Shown here one piece after another: positions 20,667 to 33,100 of a stretch of 64,000 nucleotides of DNA. The translations under genes were made by a program, and so were the position numbers. The notes under the pieces are model-generated. The model was not told the origin of the DNA and did no database searches. It saw only the letters and a list, made by a program, of their open reading frames with translations. The stretch is from Skeletonema tropicum (taxonomy: Eukaryota > Bacillariophyta > Thalassiosirophyceae > Thalassiosirales > Thalassiosiraceae): the NCBI GenBank assembly GCA_037178625.1, contig CM074127.1:2046001-2110000 (forward strand), read 5' to 3'. The first letter of the stretch is position 1, and each line of letters opens with the position of its first letter.

Positions 20667-22188
20667 ATAGCTGTCTTAAATCACGGACCCTACGGGGTAG
20701 CGTATGTACGTAGGAATAGTATGTAGCTCCATCCGGCACTTGAGAAGGTCAGAAGAGCCCCCAAATGTGTTTTTGGCCACCACCAAAAAGTTCCACCACC
20801 GCGACAATCCACCACGCCATGGCACCATTTCCGCCATAAAAGTGCCATAACATAAAAAATCGCACCTCCTCCATTACATCCACAGTAGGTTGGGTATGGT
20901 AGTCCATGAATAGCTTAGAACACAAGGAATCCAAAGCCGAGCCTACCCAACTTAGTTATTAAAGAGCAGAGACGCAAATCAAAATGCCGCTATAGCAGCG
21001 CAAATTACCATCATCGTAGCATCATCGTCCAATTCCACTCAATATGAATGGTACAATCGGCCTCTCTCCATCAACCCTCGCCGCCGCTTATACATATAGA
21101 CATTGGGTGTCGGTGTGATTCATTGTTAGTGACTTCATATGGCCATAGCACTCCTTCAGGCACCATGTTGCTGCTGCACATCACATCATCGATTACACAC
21201 AAATGTCACCCATTTCATTGCTCTATTCCGACCTCTGATCATGACGAGACAACTAAACACGACAGGAGAGCTCTCAATAATATGGAAGGATCGCTTTGTG
21301 CCATGGAGCTGTTAAGGAGATCCGATTTCACTGACTACACTACCATCGGCGAACTCAGCCTTGGTATCACCATAGCCCAACACATGGCCATTCCTCGAAC
21401 AAACTGCAATGGTTTCGTTGTTCAATCCAACCTCACCATCCGACAACAAAGGCACAGCAACTATTGCATTTGATTGGAGAGACAGGGTCATAGTTGTGTG
21501 ACTTGAAGTTCAATCAGGGTGGAATAAGTGCACATATTGTCTCCGAAGAAGGCTGTTGTTATGGCGCTACATTGCTCTGAATAGATCTGAGTGGAATCTT
21601 CAGTGACTTGTTATGATTCTCCGGTTTCAATGAAGTAATGGTTGACGGATAAAGCTGCATATGATCACTGCTGACATCGTTGGAATGCACAAAGTGTATT
21701 CTCTTGTAGGAGATAGGTGTTCAAACACAAGTGTTTGTGTTGAATGACAGGGATCTGTGGGCCTCAAAACGAATTATTATGCAACAAAAAGATATACACA
21801 TTCATAACATAACTGTATAATCGTTATTTTAACAGTGTTTGGTGTCGATAGTGCTGAAATATTTGTTATAGCACCATCGTTCATTGATCACGGAGGAGAT
21901 GAGGATAAACATCCATGTGCACTGATTGGCTTTTATTTTGCATCAAATGTAAAAATCGGTACATATCAAGTCACTTCATACATTCATATATATCCATATA
22001 AATACCCCGAGCATTACATCTTTTATATAATAACACCATGCCTCTAGTAAAGTACGATGATCGGGCGGAAATCCCATGGTGACGATGTGCTCGATGATCG
22101 TTGGCGCCACTTTGGTACCGCTTCTTGGACGATTCCTACGTACAGAAAAAAATCTACCTCATAGGTTTGTTGATTTAAGACAGCTATA
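20667..22188. mobile_element. Non-autonomous DNA transposon with about 50-bp TIRs
   Basis: The left arm (20667-20717) begins TATAGCTGTCTTAAATCA and ends TGTACGTAGGAAT. The right arm (22132-22188) is its inverted, diverged copy. The outer sequence resembles the CTACAGCTGTT end of the DDE element at 1313-4046. The 1.4-kb interior has no recognisable transposase; the largest frame (21048-21473) matches nothing I know. Flanking duplications are not clear. Confidence 0.6.
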
Positions 22189-22200
22189 TGTACCCCAGAC

Positions 22201-24116
22201 CTTACAGCTGTTTTCATTTCAGAGATTCTGCACATACAAAATTTTAATTCCTACGTTGGTTTAGTATAAATGACGTATTGAGTCTTATAAAAATCACTTG
22301 GGCCGATTTTTCCCGCCTCCATCACTCATCAAGCATCTTCCGCACAAAATGATGCCAATCATGGCCCTACAAGACCCAAAAGCGGATAGCCAGTTCTCAC
22401 TAGGTAGCATGCATCAGGTCTATCCTAAGCAATAATTTTGATCCAATGCACCTTAATATTCGAATAAGACCTTAGGATAGACCGGAGAACAGTCGTCATG
22501 AGCTCCAAGAAGAAAATTCTGAAAGCATTCCGAGATATCACTATTCGTCCCACCCTAACCATCATCAGTGGAGTATGACGAGTCTTTAGGTCATATATTG
22601 TAGGTCCGAATCATCAGACGAAGTCCCAATAATCATATTCGCCACCATTTCGTTCTTCGACTTCCTCAGGATGCTTGGACTACGGAAATATGGGCAAGAT
22701 GTTTAGGAGTATTTCACAATATCCACCTATTGCCGAGAAGAAGCAACGCCGCAACACTACTTCATCATAGATCATAGCGGATCCCTCATCATCACATGAT
22801 ATGCAACAACATGATATTTATTGCTAATTTGCGGCTGCCAACGTGTTTCCGAATCGTTAGAAGTGAATGGCCCCTTGTTGTGAGGATAGCCGGTGCCGAT
22901 ATTTTTAGAGGAGGTACCCGGATACAATACACTTGTGGAAGTATCTGATAAATTGATCGATAAAACCATGGACAAGATAAAACAAGAACAACACTATTTC
23001 CTCAAAGAGTATCAACTATCTCCGAACAACGCTGTGATCACCTAGAGCACTCGCTGCTCGCGTGTTGGAATAAAATCCAGATGATGCTTCTTGCCCCATC
23101 AGGCATGACATCGACATTACTTCAGACCAACGTAGACAAAAGTAACAAATATCTGTTGAGAAGGCGGCTGAACTGGGTTGTACGTGATAATAGTAGTACA
23201 GGGGTCAATATGTGTGTCTTGCAACAATGAACGTGATGTACAATAGCAGTAAGACTGGAGATTGGTCCTTCCTGCCAAAGCAAACCCGTAGCTCAATAGC
23301 ATGCAGAACTGCCAATTAAGAAATATTACACAATATTGACGGTTATAAATGTGAAGCTTGAAATCTAGTCGTAACACTAGCCTTGAGAAGCTGATTACAG
23401 TTTACAATTTTACTCATATCCTACAACACACGCGATGCACAATAGATAATAACTGTTGTATGTTGTGTCACAGCATCACCTTTACATGCAACTTCATAAA
23501 ACCTTGAAAAATACGAGGAAGTACCAAAGATAATCTTCAATATCGGCGGAAGTATTAGCTCTTGTTTCATTCGCCCCATGGTCGTAGATTGGCTGCGGTG
23601 TCATACTTTAGAGGAGGTGGTATCTCTAAAAGTTCGACAATGTTACCGACAAGATTTATAATTATTCCATCCGCTCGACACTTTCTTCACGCCCAAATAA
23701 CATCATGAATGTCACATATGAAATAATGACGCGATGATTTACTCCGTCGTTTGGTTCTACTCACTTCCTCGATGTCTATGATTATACCTAGGTTGATAAG
23801 TGAACGCAAAGTACATGCACGATTTTTGGGACGTGATGATGGACATTAAGACTCTTCAGCGGTGGTTGAAGCAGGTTAAAGATATACACATATTCGCATC
23901 TAATACTTAACTGATGGTACTACTGGGAACGATTTGTTGCATTCATGTAGGCGGCGAGTTGCTGCACTGATGCTCCAGACTCCAGATGTATGTCATCATG
24001 GTGAAAGGTGCTGGTTTTAGTGGAGACCAGTCGAGTCAAATCTGTGTCACACCTTGGTATGTTTCTACGGGCGGAATTACTTTTTACGATAAACAGGATC
24101 GTTTTGAAAACAGCTG
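22201..24116. mobile_element. Degenerate relative of the DDE transposon
   Basis: The segment 22201-22367 matches 1312-1480 of the autonomous-looking element: CTTACAGCTGTTTTC, AATTCCTACGTT, ATGACGTA-TGAGTCTTATAAAAA, TGGGCCGATTT and GATGCCAATCATGGCC occur in the same order and spacing. At 24057-24116 the complementary arm appears (AAAACAGCTGTA at its end, with GGAATT inside). The 1.9-kb interior has no intact transposase frame. A perfect 13-bp inverted repeat (GGTCTATCCTAAG, 22417-22429 and 22471-22483) lies near the left end. This is a decayed, internally deleted copy. Confidence 0.6.
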
Positions 24117-24877
24117 TATTTTACCTTTTGAATTGTGTCAAGTACCCAGCAGAACTTCGCTTGTAGTAGCCCGATTTTAATGATTCCAATAGCACAATTA
24201 TTCTCAGCAGGGTAGTAGTGAATAGTATGCCTAGTATTATGCCGTAATTCCATTGCCAACAGCCGATAGGAAGGGTGTTGCTGTCTCACGGTGTGTCGGC
24301 CTTTACGTGAAAATCGCTAGTAAAAAACCATGTGCTATGTATGGTTGGTACGTAGGAAACTTGTAAAAGCACCTTTTAGTACATATGCGTGAAGATACTC
24401 GGAAACTACATTAAATTTGTAGTTCAATGGTGTTTTGACCTCGGGTTATAGCCTATTGCATCATTGAACACTATCACACCAAAGTTTGCTACTCTTATTT
24501 CCCTAGTAAATATCAAGATATGGCCAATTTTGGTGAGGTAGGAAACTGATTAGGCTGAGGCCAATATTGTGAGTATAAACTATAGATTGATTATTTTCCG
24601 ACAAAAGAAGACATGCTGAATCGATTGCAACATCGAGCGGTCGCTCAACTTGATCACATAACATGCTAAACGCGCTGCCAATATAGTGATTTTTTCGGAC
24701 GCCATGTTTGTTAGCACTTTTGTTAGTAAATTTTTTTTTGCCTCCCGCCACTCTGGGGTACATAGCGTTAATTGGCTGTCCTATCATCCATGCATGGAAT
24801 AGAAACCAGCATCCATCACAATCAACTTATATTATTCGACCTCCTTTTGGCAAGAAATTTTGCATGTCAGCCAGCTG
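24117..24877. other. Intergenic region upstream of the RusA-like gene
   Basis: 761 bp, AT-rich, with one more copy of the recurrent TACGTAGGAA motif at about 24351 and a 10-base T run at 24729. No credible gene was recognised. Confidence 0.45.
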
Positions 24878-25660
24878 ATGAAGATTCTTCTTTGGCTATT
24901 CTCTATTGTTGGAACTGCGGGTGCTACCGCCTTCGTTGGAGACAAATTACAAAATCCAAAACAACACAACATCATCATACCATCATGTTCTTCCAACACA
25001 AAATTTGCTGGTTGGCTGTATCATGCTTGTCAAGCAAAACACCACCCTATTGTGTTGCGCATGGCAGGGGAAAAAGCAGTAGCATCGGAACCTGCATACT
25101 GGATTGATGAGATGGATCATGTGGCAATTGTCAACAATGATGGCAACAGGCGTATCAAATTTACAATCAGGGGGAATCCAAAGGTGCTGGTACGACATCG
25201 GACTGCACGCGGATTTATTTATAATCCCTCTAAAGCTGCTCAGGATCGTTTTCGGGACTGCTTGTTGGAAGCATTGCCGCAGGAGCACCATCCTTTAATC
25301 ATAGATAGTGGAGATTCAGATTCAGACACACCAACTGTAATGTTTCCCGAGAACCAGTTTCTGAAGCTGTCACTGACATTCCGAATGAAGCGTCCAAACA
25401 ATCACTTCATCGGTAGTAAGCCAGGACCTGGGCGGCTAAAAGCAAATGCACCTCGAAAGTACTATAACAATCGATCTGGAGACGTTGATAACTTGTGCAA
25501 GTTTGTGATGGATTCTTTAAATCAAGTACTTTACGCAGATGACAGGCAAGTAGTTTGCTTGAATGCAATCAAACTTTTGGATTCAGATGGCGACTGCAGA
25601 GGTTCGACAGATGTCGAAATATCGACTTTGAATGATGAAGATGACAACAATATATTGTAG
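24878..25660 (+). CDS. rusA: RusA-type Holliday junction resolvase with plastid presequence
   Basis: From the ATG at 24878 the product has 260 residues. Its core fits the RusA endonuclease fold: RHRTARGFIYNPSKAAQDRF (about 106-125), and GDVDNLCKFVMDSLNQVLY (201-219) followed by ADDRQ. Phage-derived E. coli RusA uses Asp70, Asp72 and Asp91 for metal binding, with Lys76 important. The equivalents here are D202, D204, D221 or D222, and K208, with near-matching spacing. RusA resolves four-way DNA junctions. The N-terminus MKILLWLFSIVGTAGATAFV is a signal peptide ending in ATA-F, the motif that directs diatom proteins to the plastid. About 90 extra residues precede the core. The gene is convergent with the VTT-protein gene. 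Confidence 0.82.
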   Translation: MKILLWLFSIVGTAGATAFVGDKLQNPKQHNIIIPSCSSNTKFAGWLYHACQAKHHPIVLRMAGEKAVASEPAYWIDEMDHVAIVNNDGNRRIKFTIRGNPKVLVRHRTARGFIYNPSKAAQDRFRDCLLEALPQEHHPLIIDSGDSDSDTPTVMFPENQFLKLSLTFRMKRPNNHFIGSKPGPGRLKANAPRKYYNNRSGDVDNLCKFVMDSLNQVLYADDRQVVCLNAIKLLDSDGDCRGSTDVEISTLNDEDDNNIL

Positions 25661-25848
25661 CAGAGCACATACATAGCTTTATATATAAGTATCACACGCA
25701 TAGAAAACAGATTTGCTTCGTTTATTGAGATTCCGTTTGATTGGGGTGCGATCTGGGAAATAATGGCTACTGCAGCACATGTTCGTTATCACTTAGTGTA
25801 GATAATGTCGCCTCTTGAGGGCCCACCAGACGTACTTTAAAATTTCTG

Positions 25849-26916
25849 TTACATATGAGATTCCGTTTGATTATCGTCTCCCAGACCTTTTAGCCACATC
25901 CCAAACAGTGTAGGGCTTACAAAAAGTCCAACCGACGAAATGATTGCTACCAAGCGCTTCAATAGAGCGCTTGCCTCTCCTCCTCGAGCTACCGCAGCAG
26001 TCTCGGCCCCCATGAACGACCATAATATAGTGAATGGAAGACCATGTGCCAAAATAGCCAACAACTGATACCTCGTTTTCAATGTTTTTACCAACGATGG
26101 CCCGACGTTCTTTACAAACTCTGGTAGGGGACTAAACCTCCAAATCAGCGCAACACCAAACGGATGGGATTTAAAGCTCTGTTCGATTTTACCCATCCAT
26201 TCATTATCCTTCATCTTCTCTCTCGCATAATCTGAAAACAAATATTTAGCCAGCACGTATTGGCAAAATGCACCTCCGATCTTGCCAAGAGCTGAAAGAG
26301 GAATTGATTGTCTCAGTGGGAATGCCATTCCTGCAGCCGTCTCGACTGGTGTGGTCACGCCAACAGTCATTGTCCATGCTGTGAAAGATAAGACGTAGGC
26401 TATCATTCCCTTGGTACCAGATTGAGACATCCCATCTAGGACTGATACAATAGCCTCTTTGAACTTGCTTGGTGAGGGGATTTGAGACAGGATGCTAGAT
26501 GCAGCAGCATAACATGGTGATGGACATGCCAAGCCGACGCTAGCGAATACTATAGCTAATGCGGCAAGTTTGTGTTTGTTTCTGTTTAGTGTTGTTGTGA
26601 AAGATTTCGATGAATTTGCACTGTAGAGTTGTGTATATTGGCGTGACCTAGGCAGATGATTCGGAACTAATGGCCGATTGCTACTGTACGGCAGCTCCCA
26701 TTGATGGGAAGATTGTCTAGATAGCGATGATGCATCATTACCAAATATGATCTGATTGCTTCTACACGGAAAGTAATCTTCTTCTGCTGCCGATGATCGG
26801 GCACCAAATGTCCGAGCTGGAGCAAATCCGATGGAAGACCCAATCAAGCACAAGAAGCATGCTACTGTGAGGGAAAGCGATCGACTGCACATCTTATTCA
26901 TTTCTCTGGCCATCAT
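25849..26916 (-). CDS. Plastid-targeted VTT/DedA-like membrane protein
   Basis: The 355-residue product has an N-terminal signal peptide ending SSIG-FAP (residues 27-33), close to the canonical ASA-FAP plastid motif, then a Ser/Arg-rich transit region to about 105. The mature part has 4-5 hydrophobic segments and the layout of the VTT (SNARE-associated/DedA/TMEM41-VMP1) domain: PVETAAGMAFPL, then a Gly-rich GKIGGAFCQYVLAKYLF segment, then an amphipathic loop and ALIWRFSPLPEFVKN (Arg and Pro as in the family), then LPFTILWSFMGA. VTT proteins include lipid scramblases and transporters. A lipid-handling role in a plastid membrane is inferred. The first ATG is used; MNKMCSRS offers later starts. 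Confidence 0.7.
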   Translation of the reverse strand: MMAREMNKMCSRSLSLTVACFLCLIGSSIGFAPARTFGARSSAAEEDYFPCRSNQIIFGNDASSLSRQSSHQWELPYSSNRPLVPNHLPRSRQYTQLYSANSSKSFTTTLNRNKHKLAALAIVFASVGLACPSPCYAAASSILSQIPSPSKFKEAIVSVLDGMSQSGTKGMIAYVLSFTAWTMTVGVTTPVETAAGMAFPLRQSIPLSALGKIGGAFCQYVLAKYLFSDYAREKMKDNEWMGKIEQSFKSHPFGVALIWRFSPLPEFVKNVGPSLVKTLKTRYQLLAILAHGLPFTILWSFMGAETAAVARGGEASALLKRLVAIISSVGLFVSPTLFGMWLKGLGDDNQTESHM

Positions 26917-27331
26917 TTGAACCCGCTGAGACTGTCAAATACTTCGTGCAATGGTAGAGAATAACATTGAAGTAGTGTGAGATCGATCAGTGTCAACTGC
27001 AAGAAGTTGCCAAGAAGGCAAGCAATCAACTGTGGTGAAAAGCGTGAACTCATGAACTGCATGAACTGATGTCACTGCAAAATTTCAAAAAGACACACAT
27101 CTTCATCTTCTCCTCAACCAGATTCGAAATTCAAATTCGCGCCATAATCCAGTTCCACTTTTTGTTCTTGATCGTCACTTTTTGACGCGACGGAGCACGC
27201 TAACAGCACAATTAATATCATCATCGCATTGCAACGCTACTACTATCCGAATCTCTTCAGATAGACGGCATACTCCATCAAAGCAGCAGCAGCGTTCTTG
27301 AACTCTGGAACCCAGGCAACGAGAAGAAAAA
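26917..27331. promoter_or_regulatory. Divergent intergenic region
   Basis: 415 bp between head-to-head genes. It contains repeated CACTTTTTG-type tracts (for example around 27157 and 27175) but no recognised binding site. The true 5' end of the LRR gene probably lies here or just downstream. Confidence 0.4.
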
Positions 27332-29973
27332 GTGATAGGAGCTGTGATTTCTCAGTGGTTCATCCGATCAAACGAAGCAGCAGACCACGCGCCAGCGCCA
27401 ACTATACTCGGCAGACCGACACCGCAGCGACATGGCACAAAGATTTCCTTCCACTATCAACTCATTAGAATCTGCGCATTGGATACAAACATACAAGCTA
27501 CGACGGAGGGCAAGGAACCTCGACGATCTGGCCGACAACGTCGTCAAGCTGAATCGATCTACGCCGATGCCAGGCTTGCCGAGAGGAAGAATAGGGCAGC
27601 AATGAAGGACAAAACGAGCAGCGAGAGGAGTATGAGGTAAGCTGCATTGTTCTTCCCTTGATAATTTTTTGAATGTTATAATAATCTCACCGCTGTTTCT
27701 GTGGATGTGATGCCCTACACCTCTACACGCAGGTATAAGAAGCGCAAGCGCAAGTGCGCGACGGATGATTCTGTGGATGAAGAAGAAAATGACGAAGATT
27801 CAACTACTTTGTCTGATGAAGAGATGGGGCAATTTTCATCTGATAGTGAAGAAGAGGAAGACAAGGATGAAGTTCAAAGTAAAACAATGGAACGTCCTAC
27901 TATCATCAGTGCCTGGGAATGGACTTCATCAACCACCAGGTCTGCATCAAATGAGCGTGCTCTTGACTCATTTTCAAGTGTAGATGGAGACCGTATGTTC
28001 TGCTTCTACAGATACAATTGGAATGGCGACCGTCGTTGCTCATTAAGCGGTGGTGCAGGAATTGCTCTAGAAGATGCGCAGATATCGTTGACTCACGCTG
28101 CCAGGATTGTGGACCGGGACATCACATTGGATTCGAAACCGAAATATCTTTCTCAGGTTCCATATCGTAAGTTTCATTTTGGTGTGCCTCTTTGTACTTT
28201 CTATGTAACTGGATATTGATATACCACCCCTTTATGTGTTCACCTCATAACTGCAGATGCGGACATGATGCCTTGCTACGAGTATTTCGCTCATGGCATT
28301 CAGCGTCGTACGTCTCCGGAAGTATTCAAAATCATCAACTACAACTTGCCTCAATCGCCTTGGCTAGCAACCAAGATTCTTCCAGTCCTAGAGCAAAATC
28401 GGAAATTGAAGGTGCTGGAATTGTCAAATTGTAGTCTGACCGCAGATGACTTGAAATCAGTGACCAAGTTCATTTCCGAGAACAAGACTCTTTCATCTCT
28501 CAACATTTCACATAGCATCATAGGGTCAGTAGACACGGTAAAAGCTTTGGCAAATGCACTCAAGAAACACCCTGCACTTCGCAAAGTGAATCTGTCCTAT
28601 TGTAGCCTAGCAGGAGGGCACAGTTGTGTGGAAAAGATCCTATCTGCCTGCAAGAAGTGTGACACACTTGATATTGGCCACAAAGACTTCGACTCAAAGT
28701 GTGTTGAAAAGATTGCCAATTTCCTCGGTAAGAAACATTCTTTGACTTCCTTCTCGTTGGTGGAGGCATCGGTGGACAAAGGAAACAAGAAGTTGTTGTC
28801 TGATGCCCTCACTACAAACAAGACGATTCAGAAGATTCGCCTTCGCGCGAATGGCCTCCAGCTCCCGGCTATCATCCGCAATACCAAGAAGGCGAGGGCA
28901 GCATTTGGTAGACTGACTTCGTTGGATATCAGCTTCAACAGTTTCCCAGTTCAACGTGCGAAGGTGATGTCGAAATTTCTAGAGGACCCAGAATGCAGTC
29001 TACGTGAACTGATAATGTCCAACAATCACTTGACTACGAAAGGAGCAAATGCATTGTTGCCTGCGTTGAAAAAGAATACGTCTCTTCAGAGCTTGGATAT
29101 GTCGCGCAACTGGCTAAACGATCAGTGTGCACCAGCGGTGATCGACATGTTGCTGAACAACACGACCCTCCTCTCTTTGGATCTGTCAAAGAACAACTCG
29201 CTTAGGGCAAGATACCTCGTAGGAGGACGGAGGAGACGCTGGCGGCGCAACGAGAACCAGGAAGGTGAATCGAGAACAAGAGATGGTGGGAGAGCCAAGA
29301 TTGTGAAGGGTGGTTTGTTTGATCTGACTTCGTTGGAAAGTTTGGCTGCATGTAATCATACTTGTGCCGTAACTATGTCAGGTTGCAACCTAGGCAACAA
29401 TGAAGAGACCATACGCAGGGTTAGTTCGTATTGTGCTTCGTCTAACATTTCTATCTACATCTAAAATCTCAACAACTCTATTGATTTCAACCTCCCTTTT
29501 GTGTAATCTCTGCATCACAGATCAATGCGCTTGAAGTAAGCGAGACGAGGAAGATCCGCCACAAAGTTGTACTCGCGCTAAATGTGGTGAAAAAGGATCT
29601 GTACGAATCTTGTAACTTCAACGAGTTGCCTCTAGAGATGATGCCCTACCTTTTGGAAATGCTCCAACAGCGATTGTCACCATCGGATTTTCCCAGACTT
29701 CTGAAACGGAGGGGCGACGCTACCACTCTCAGTCGTCTCTACGATGCGATCAGTACGTGGCAAACTCCATCGCTTCTATTCAATCGGGGCCCGGGCAAGC
29801 GTCAAAAGAAAGGGACCAAGAAGAATTCAAAGCCTCGAAAGCGCAGGAAGTTTGGAGACGAAGAAGACGAGGATGACGATGCGTGGATCCCGAAGGGAGC
29901 AAGAAAGACGGGTAAGAGCGTGCGGAACCCCGAGACAGGCAATTGGGAATGGATCCCTCCGCCTGTATATTGA
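27332..29973 (+). CDS. Leucine-rich-repeat protein with acidic N-terminal region, 4 exons
   Basis: Four exons join in frame: up to 27636, 27733-28166, 28257-29419 and 29521-29973, with GT-AG introns of 96, 90 and 101 nt. The first exon is open from 27332 but its first in-frame ATG is at 27602, so the start is uncertain (at least 694 residues). The order is a basic segment (RRSGRQRR), an Asp/Glu-rich region with KKRKRK (possible nuclear signal), a globular part, then about seven LRRs of ribonuclease-inhibitor type (LKVLELSNCSLTADDLKSV, LRKVNLSYCSL, LTSLDISFNSF, LQSLDMSRNWL, LLSLDLSKNNSL). The C-terminus is basic and ends WEWIPPPVY. Probably a protein-interaction scaffold; no ortholog was recognised. 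Confidence 0.75.
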
Positions 29974-30129
29974 TATGACTTTGGAAAGAGGCAATGCTGC
30001 CACCGATGATTACGTATCAACTGTGCCTTGGAAGCACAAGATTGTTCGATATCATCTTGAGAAAATGAATTTTTCTTAGTAAAATAAGATCAAACGACCC
30101 CATAATGCTACATACATTCACTTTTCAAG

Positions 30130-33100
30130 TCACTCCTCAAAACTTTCATCACCAGACGCGCTGCTAGTGTCATCTTCCTCATCTTCTTCAAGATCAAGGA
30201 TATCTAACGAGGTCGATGCACCAAAAGAAAGAACAGCAGCAGTGCCGCGAGATCCACAAAGACTTAACTCAGACTGTTCCTGAAAATTGAAGCCCTGGTG
30301 AGTGCAGATATGTCTGCACTTCGGAACTAGCACATTATCATCGTCTGCTATCGTAGTTGTCGAGGTTCGCACATGGATGCTTTGATCTCGACTAAAATCA
30401 GTTGCAGCAATGCTTACAGCTTTGTTCGTATTCGGCCCAAAATCGAATTTCTTGAATGAAATTTCATCATAATTGAATAACCATAACTCCTCGCTCAGCT
30501 CCAGTGAACCATCTGATAAAGCTTCTTTCCGCTCCACGATCAATCCGAGTGACTGCCGTCCTTCGTTCGTCACTGCATCGATGTCTAGATTGGGAGAGAG
30601 CGAACTATTGCCACTATCCCCATAAAATTGAATGTTTCTCACTGTATGATTGTCTGGTAGAGCCAGTCCAGCTTGCAAGTAGAATTTTGGCAAAGAGTTT
30701 CCAGGAATTGCGATGACTTCTATGAAATTAGATTCGACAGAACGTACAATTATCATCCAGTGTCTTGCTGATGCACTGTCACTCGGTTGTGTTAATTTGG
30801 GCGCAAATGCTCCATTTTTATCTGCACAATGACCTGCTCCTATCCGACTGTGCGCTGCAATAGCTGAATGCGGAGTCTCAAAGTGAACGTCTGCAGCAAA
30901 TGGTTATGTTGTAAGCGAAACTCATTAAATCTAGAAAAAGATATGGCAAATGACAAACAACACCCTCACCTATTCTATCAAGTGTCTCAGTAAATACATC
31001 CCTTGGCTTGTCAAACAAGACCGCACATATCTGAAATGTTGATTGAAGAGCTGATTTCAGTGTACATCGTACACCTGGCAATTTGCTCGACAGAGGTGCC
31101 GCATTCTCTGTTGGCACACAATCAGAGAAGTAATCCTGTGTAGAGAGAATGAATGAAGCCAAGTAGTATCATTAGATGTTCACACTTGACACAAAGGGGA
31201 GGGAAAAACACTACAAATCATGTGTGAACTCACAGAAAGAGGTACACCAATGACACATTCAGCCAAGTGCCTCTGTTCAAAAACAACATCGTTGCTATCT
31301 TTCAAAGCTGAAATCATAGATGTAGACAGGAAGTTAGACACTCTTCTGATGACACCATCTGGAACGCGCCTATTTCGTGCATTCTGTCTTTGAATGCTAT
31401 CCGTTGCTGTTCCCCTTGCTCGTACTTGTGATGCCGTTCCTCTAATCCAAGCAAGAAGGTCGTGCAATCGACCTCTGGCCTCAACCACATGAGCAAGACA
31501 ACGTTCAATAGCAAGGAACAGGATTCGCGCAGATGAATACAGCCGAAGTGCTTCGTCAGGATCTATGAGAATTGAGCCGCTTGCATCACAGTCACGGGAG
31601 CGTGCTATTCCATACAGTTCGCAAGTTTCATAAACCAGTGCCCGAATTGGAGCTAAAATATTCGAACGCAATTTCGCTTCCATCGACGCAACGCTTGCCT
31701 CAACACTTTTGATTTCTCTCTGGAATAATTGATCGTGCATTTGAGGACGCGTGAAGAACTGATCGAGAGCGTTAGATGCATCACCTGACACACTTGATCG
31801 TCCAGACAAAATACATCGCAACAATTCCAAGCGGATAGCGGCAGCACAATCAACCACGGAATCGTTTGGTTGCGCAACGTTGTAGTTGCACAATAGCTTG
31901 AAAAGACCTTGGAACTTTGTATCCAACGGTCGTAAAGCTGACCTCCATGAATCCGTCGATGACCTCAGCCCCTCTCTGATATCACGAAGTCTGGAAAATA
32001 TTGATCGGTATAAAGCCGAAAAGATCTGCATATCAAACCTTCTCTCTCCTAAAAGTGGGGTTGTATACAAAGTTGCAACCCTCGATCCCTTTGACAATTT
32101 CGTTTGTTTTGAGATAACAAGTAGACTCGTCAAGTCTGGTGAGCATACCAGTTCAATCTTGGTATTGTGCCCTCCAAAATCAAAACCATGTGGGATGCTT
32201 CCGATTCGATACCGCCCTTGCAGGTACCAATGCAAGTCGCGAGTTGTAGCGACACAGAGTACATTCAAATGTGCCAATGGAGAAAATGATCCATCTACTC
32301 TCCCCAAGTCGTTTGATTTGGGCTGATTGTAACAGTCCGCAGGAAGAAAGTACCGTCCTCTATCAATGAGTTGTGATAAGTGTGTCCATGATTCTTTCAT
32401 TTCCCACTCCTCTTTCTCAAGACTCCAAGAGGAATGTGGAGGCGAAACTCGGTTCCATGACATACCAATCACGGCAGAAGTAGGCTGGAATGCAGTATCA
32501 TTATTCTCATCAATGGTCTGTTGCTGAACAGAACTTAACTTTGTGTCCTCTCTTCTGGAAGCCATGGAGCGAGTGACACGAGGGCTGAATGCCACCTTCG
32601 TATTTCGACTCGGTCCTGCCTTCTCTGGAGTTGTTGAGTGTTCTTCAACTTTATCACTCTCGTGATGACCTTCTTCATCATGCAGATTTTTCGCCATTCG
32701 TTGTTGGGGAGGTGGTGGATGGATAATGTGAAGTGCATGATGGCCCGATGCCTCGGCTGTTTCATCGTCGGTAGCTTCTGGTTCTACATCATGGATCAGT
32801 ACACCACCATCTACGAGCCCGATTGCAACACATCTACCATCTGGAGACCAGCAAATGAACGTAGCTCCTTTTGCAGACTGCACCGAAGTTTCAACATTAC
32901 TATTCGTATTGTTATTTTTGTCATCCATCATTTCGTCCTCACTGGTACTAACAAGCCGCTGAAATAGCGGACCACCCCCATCCTCGGCATATTCCCACTC
33001 CTTATTCTCTCTAAAAATGATGTCGTCCGAACTGTCAAAGTCATCATCATCGTCGTCATTGAATTTGGACGACGTTAATTGCTCCGGAGTGAGAGACAAC

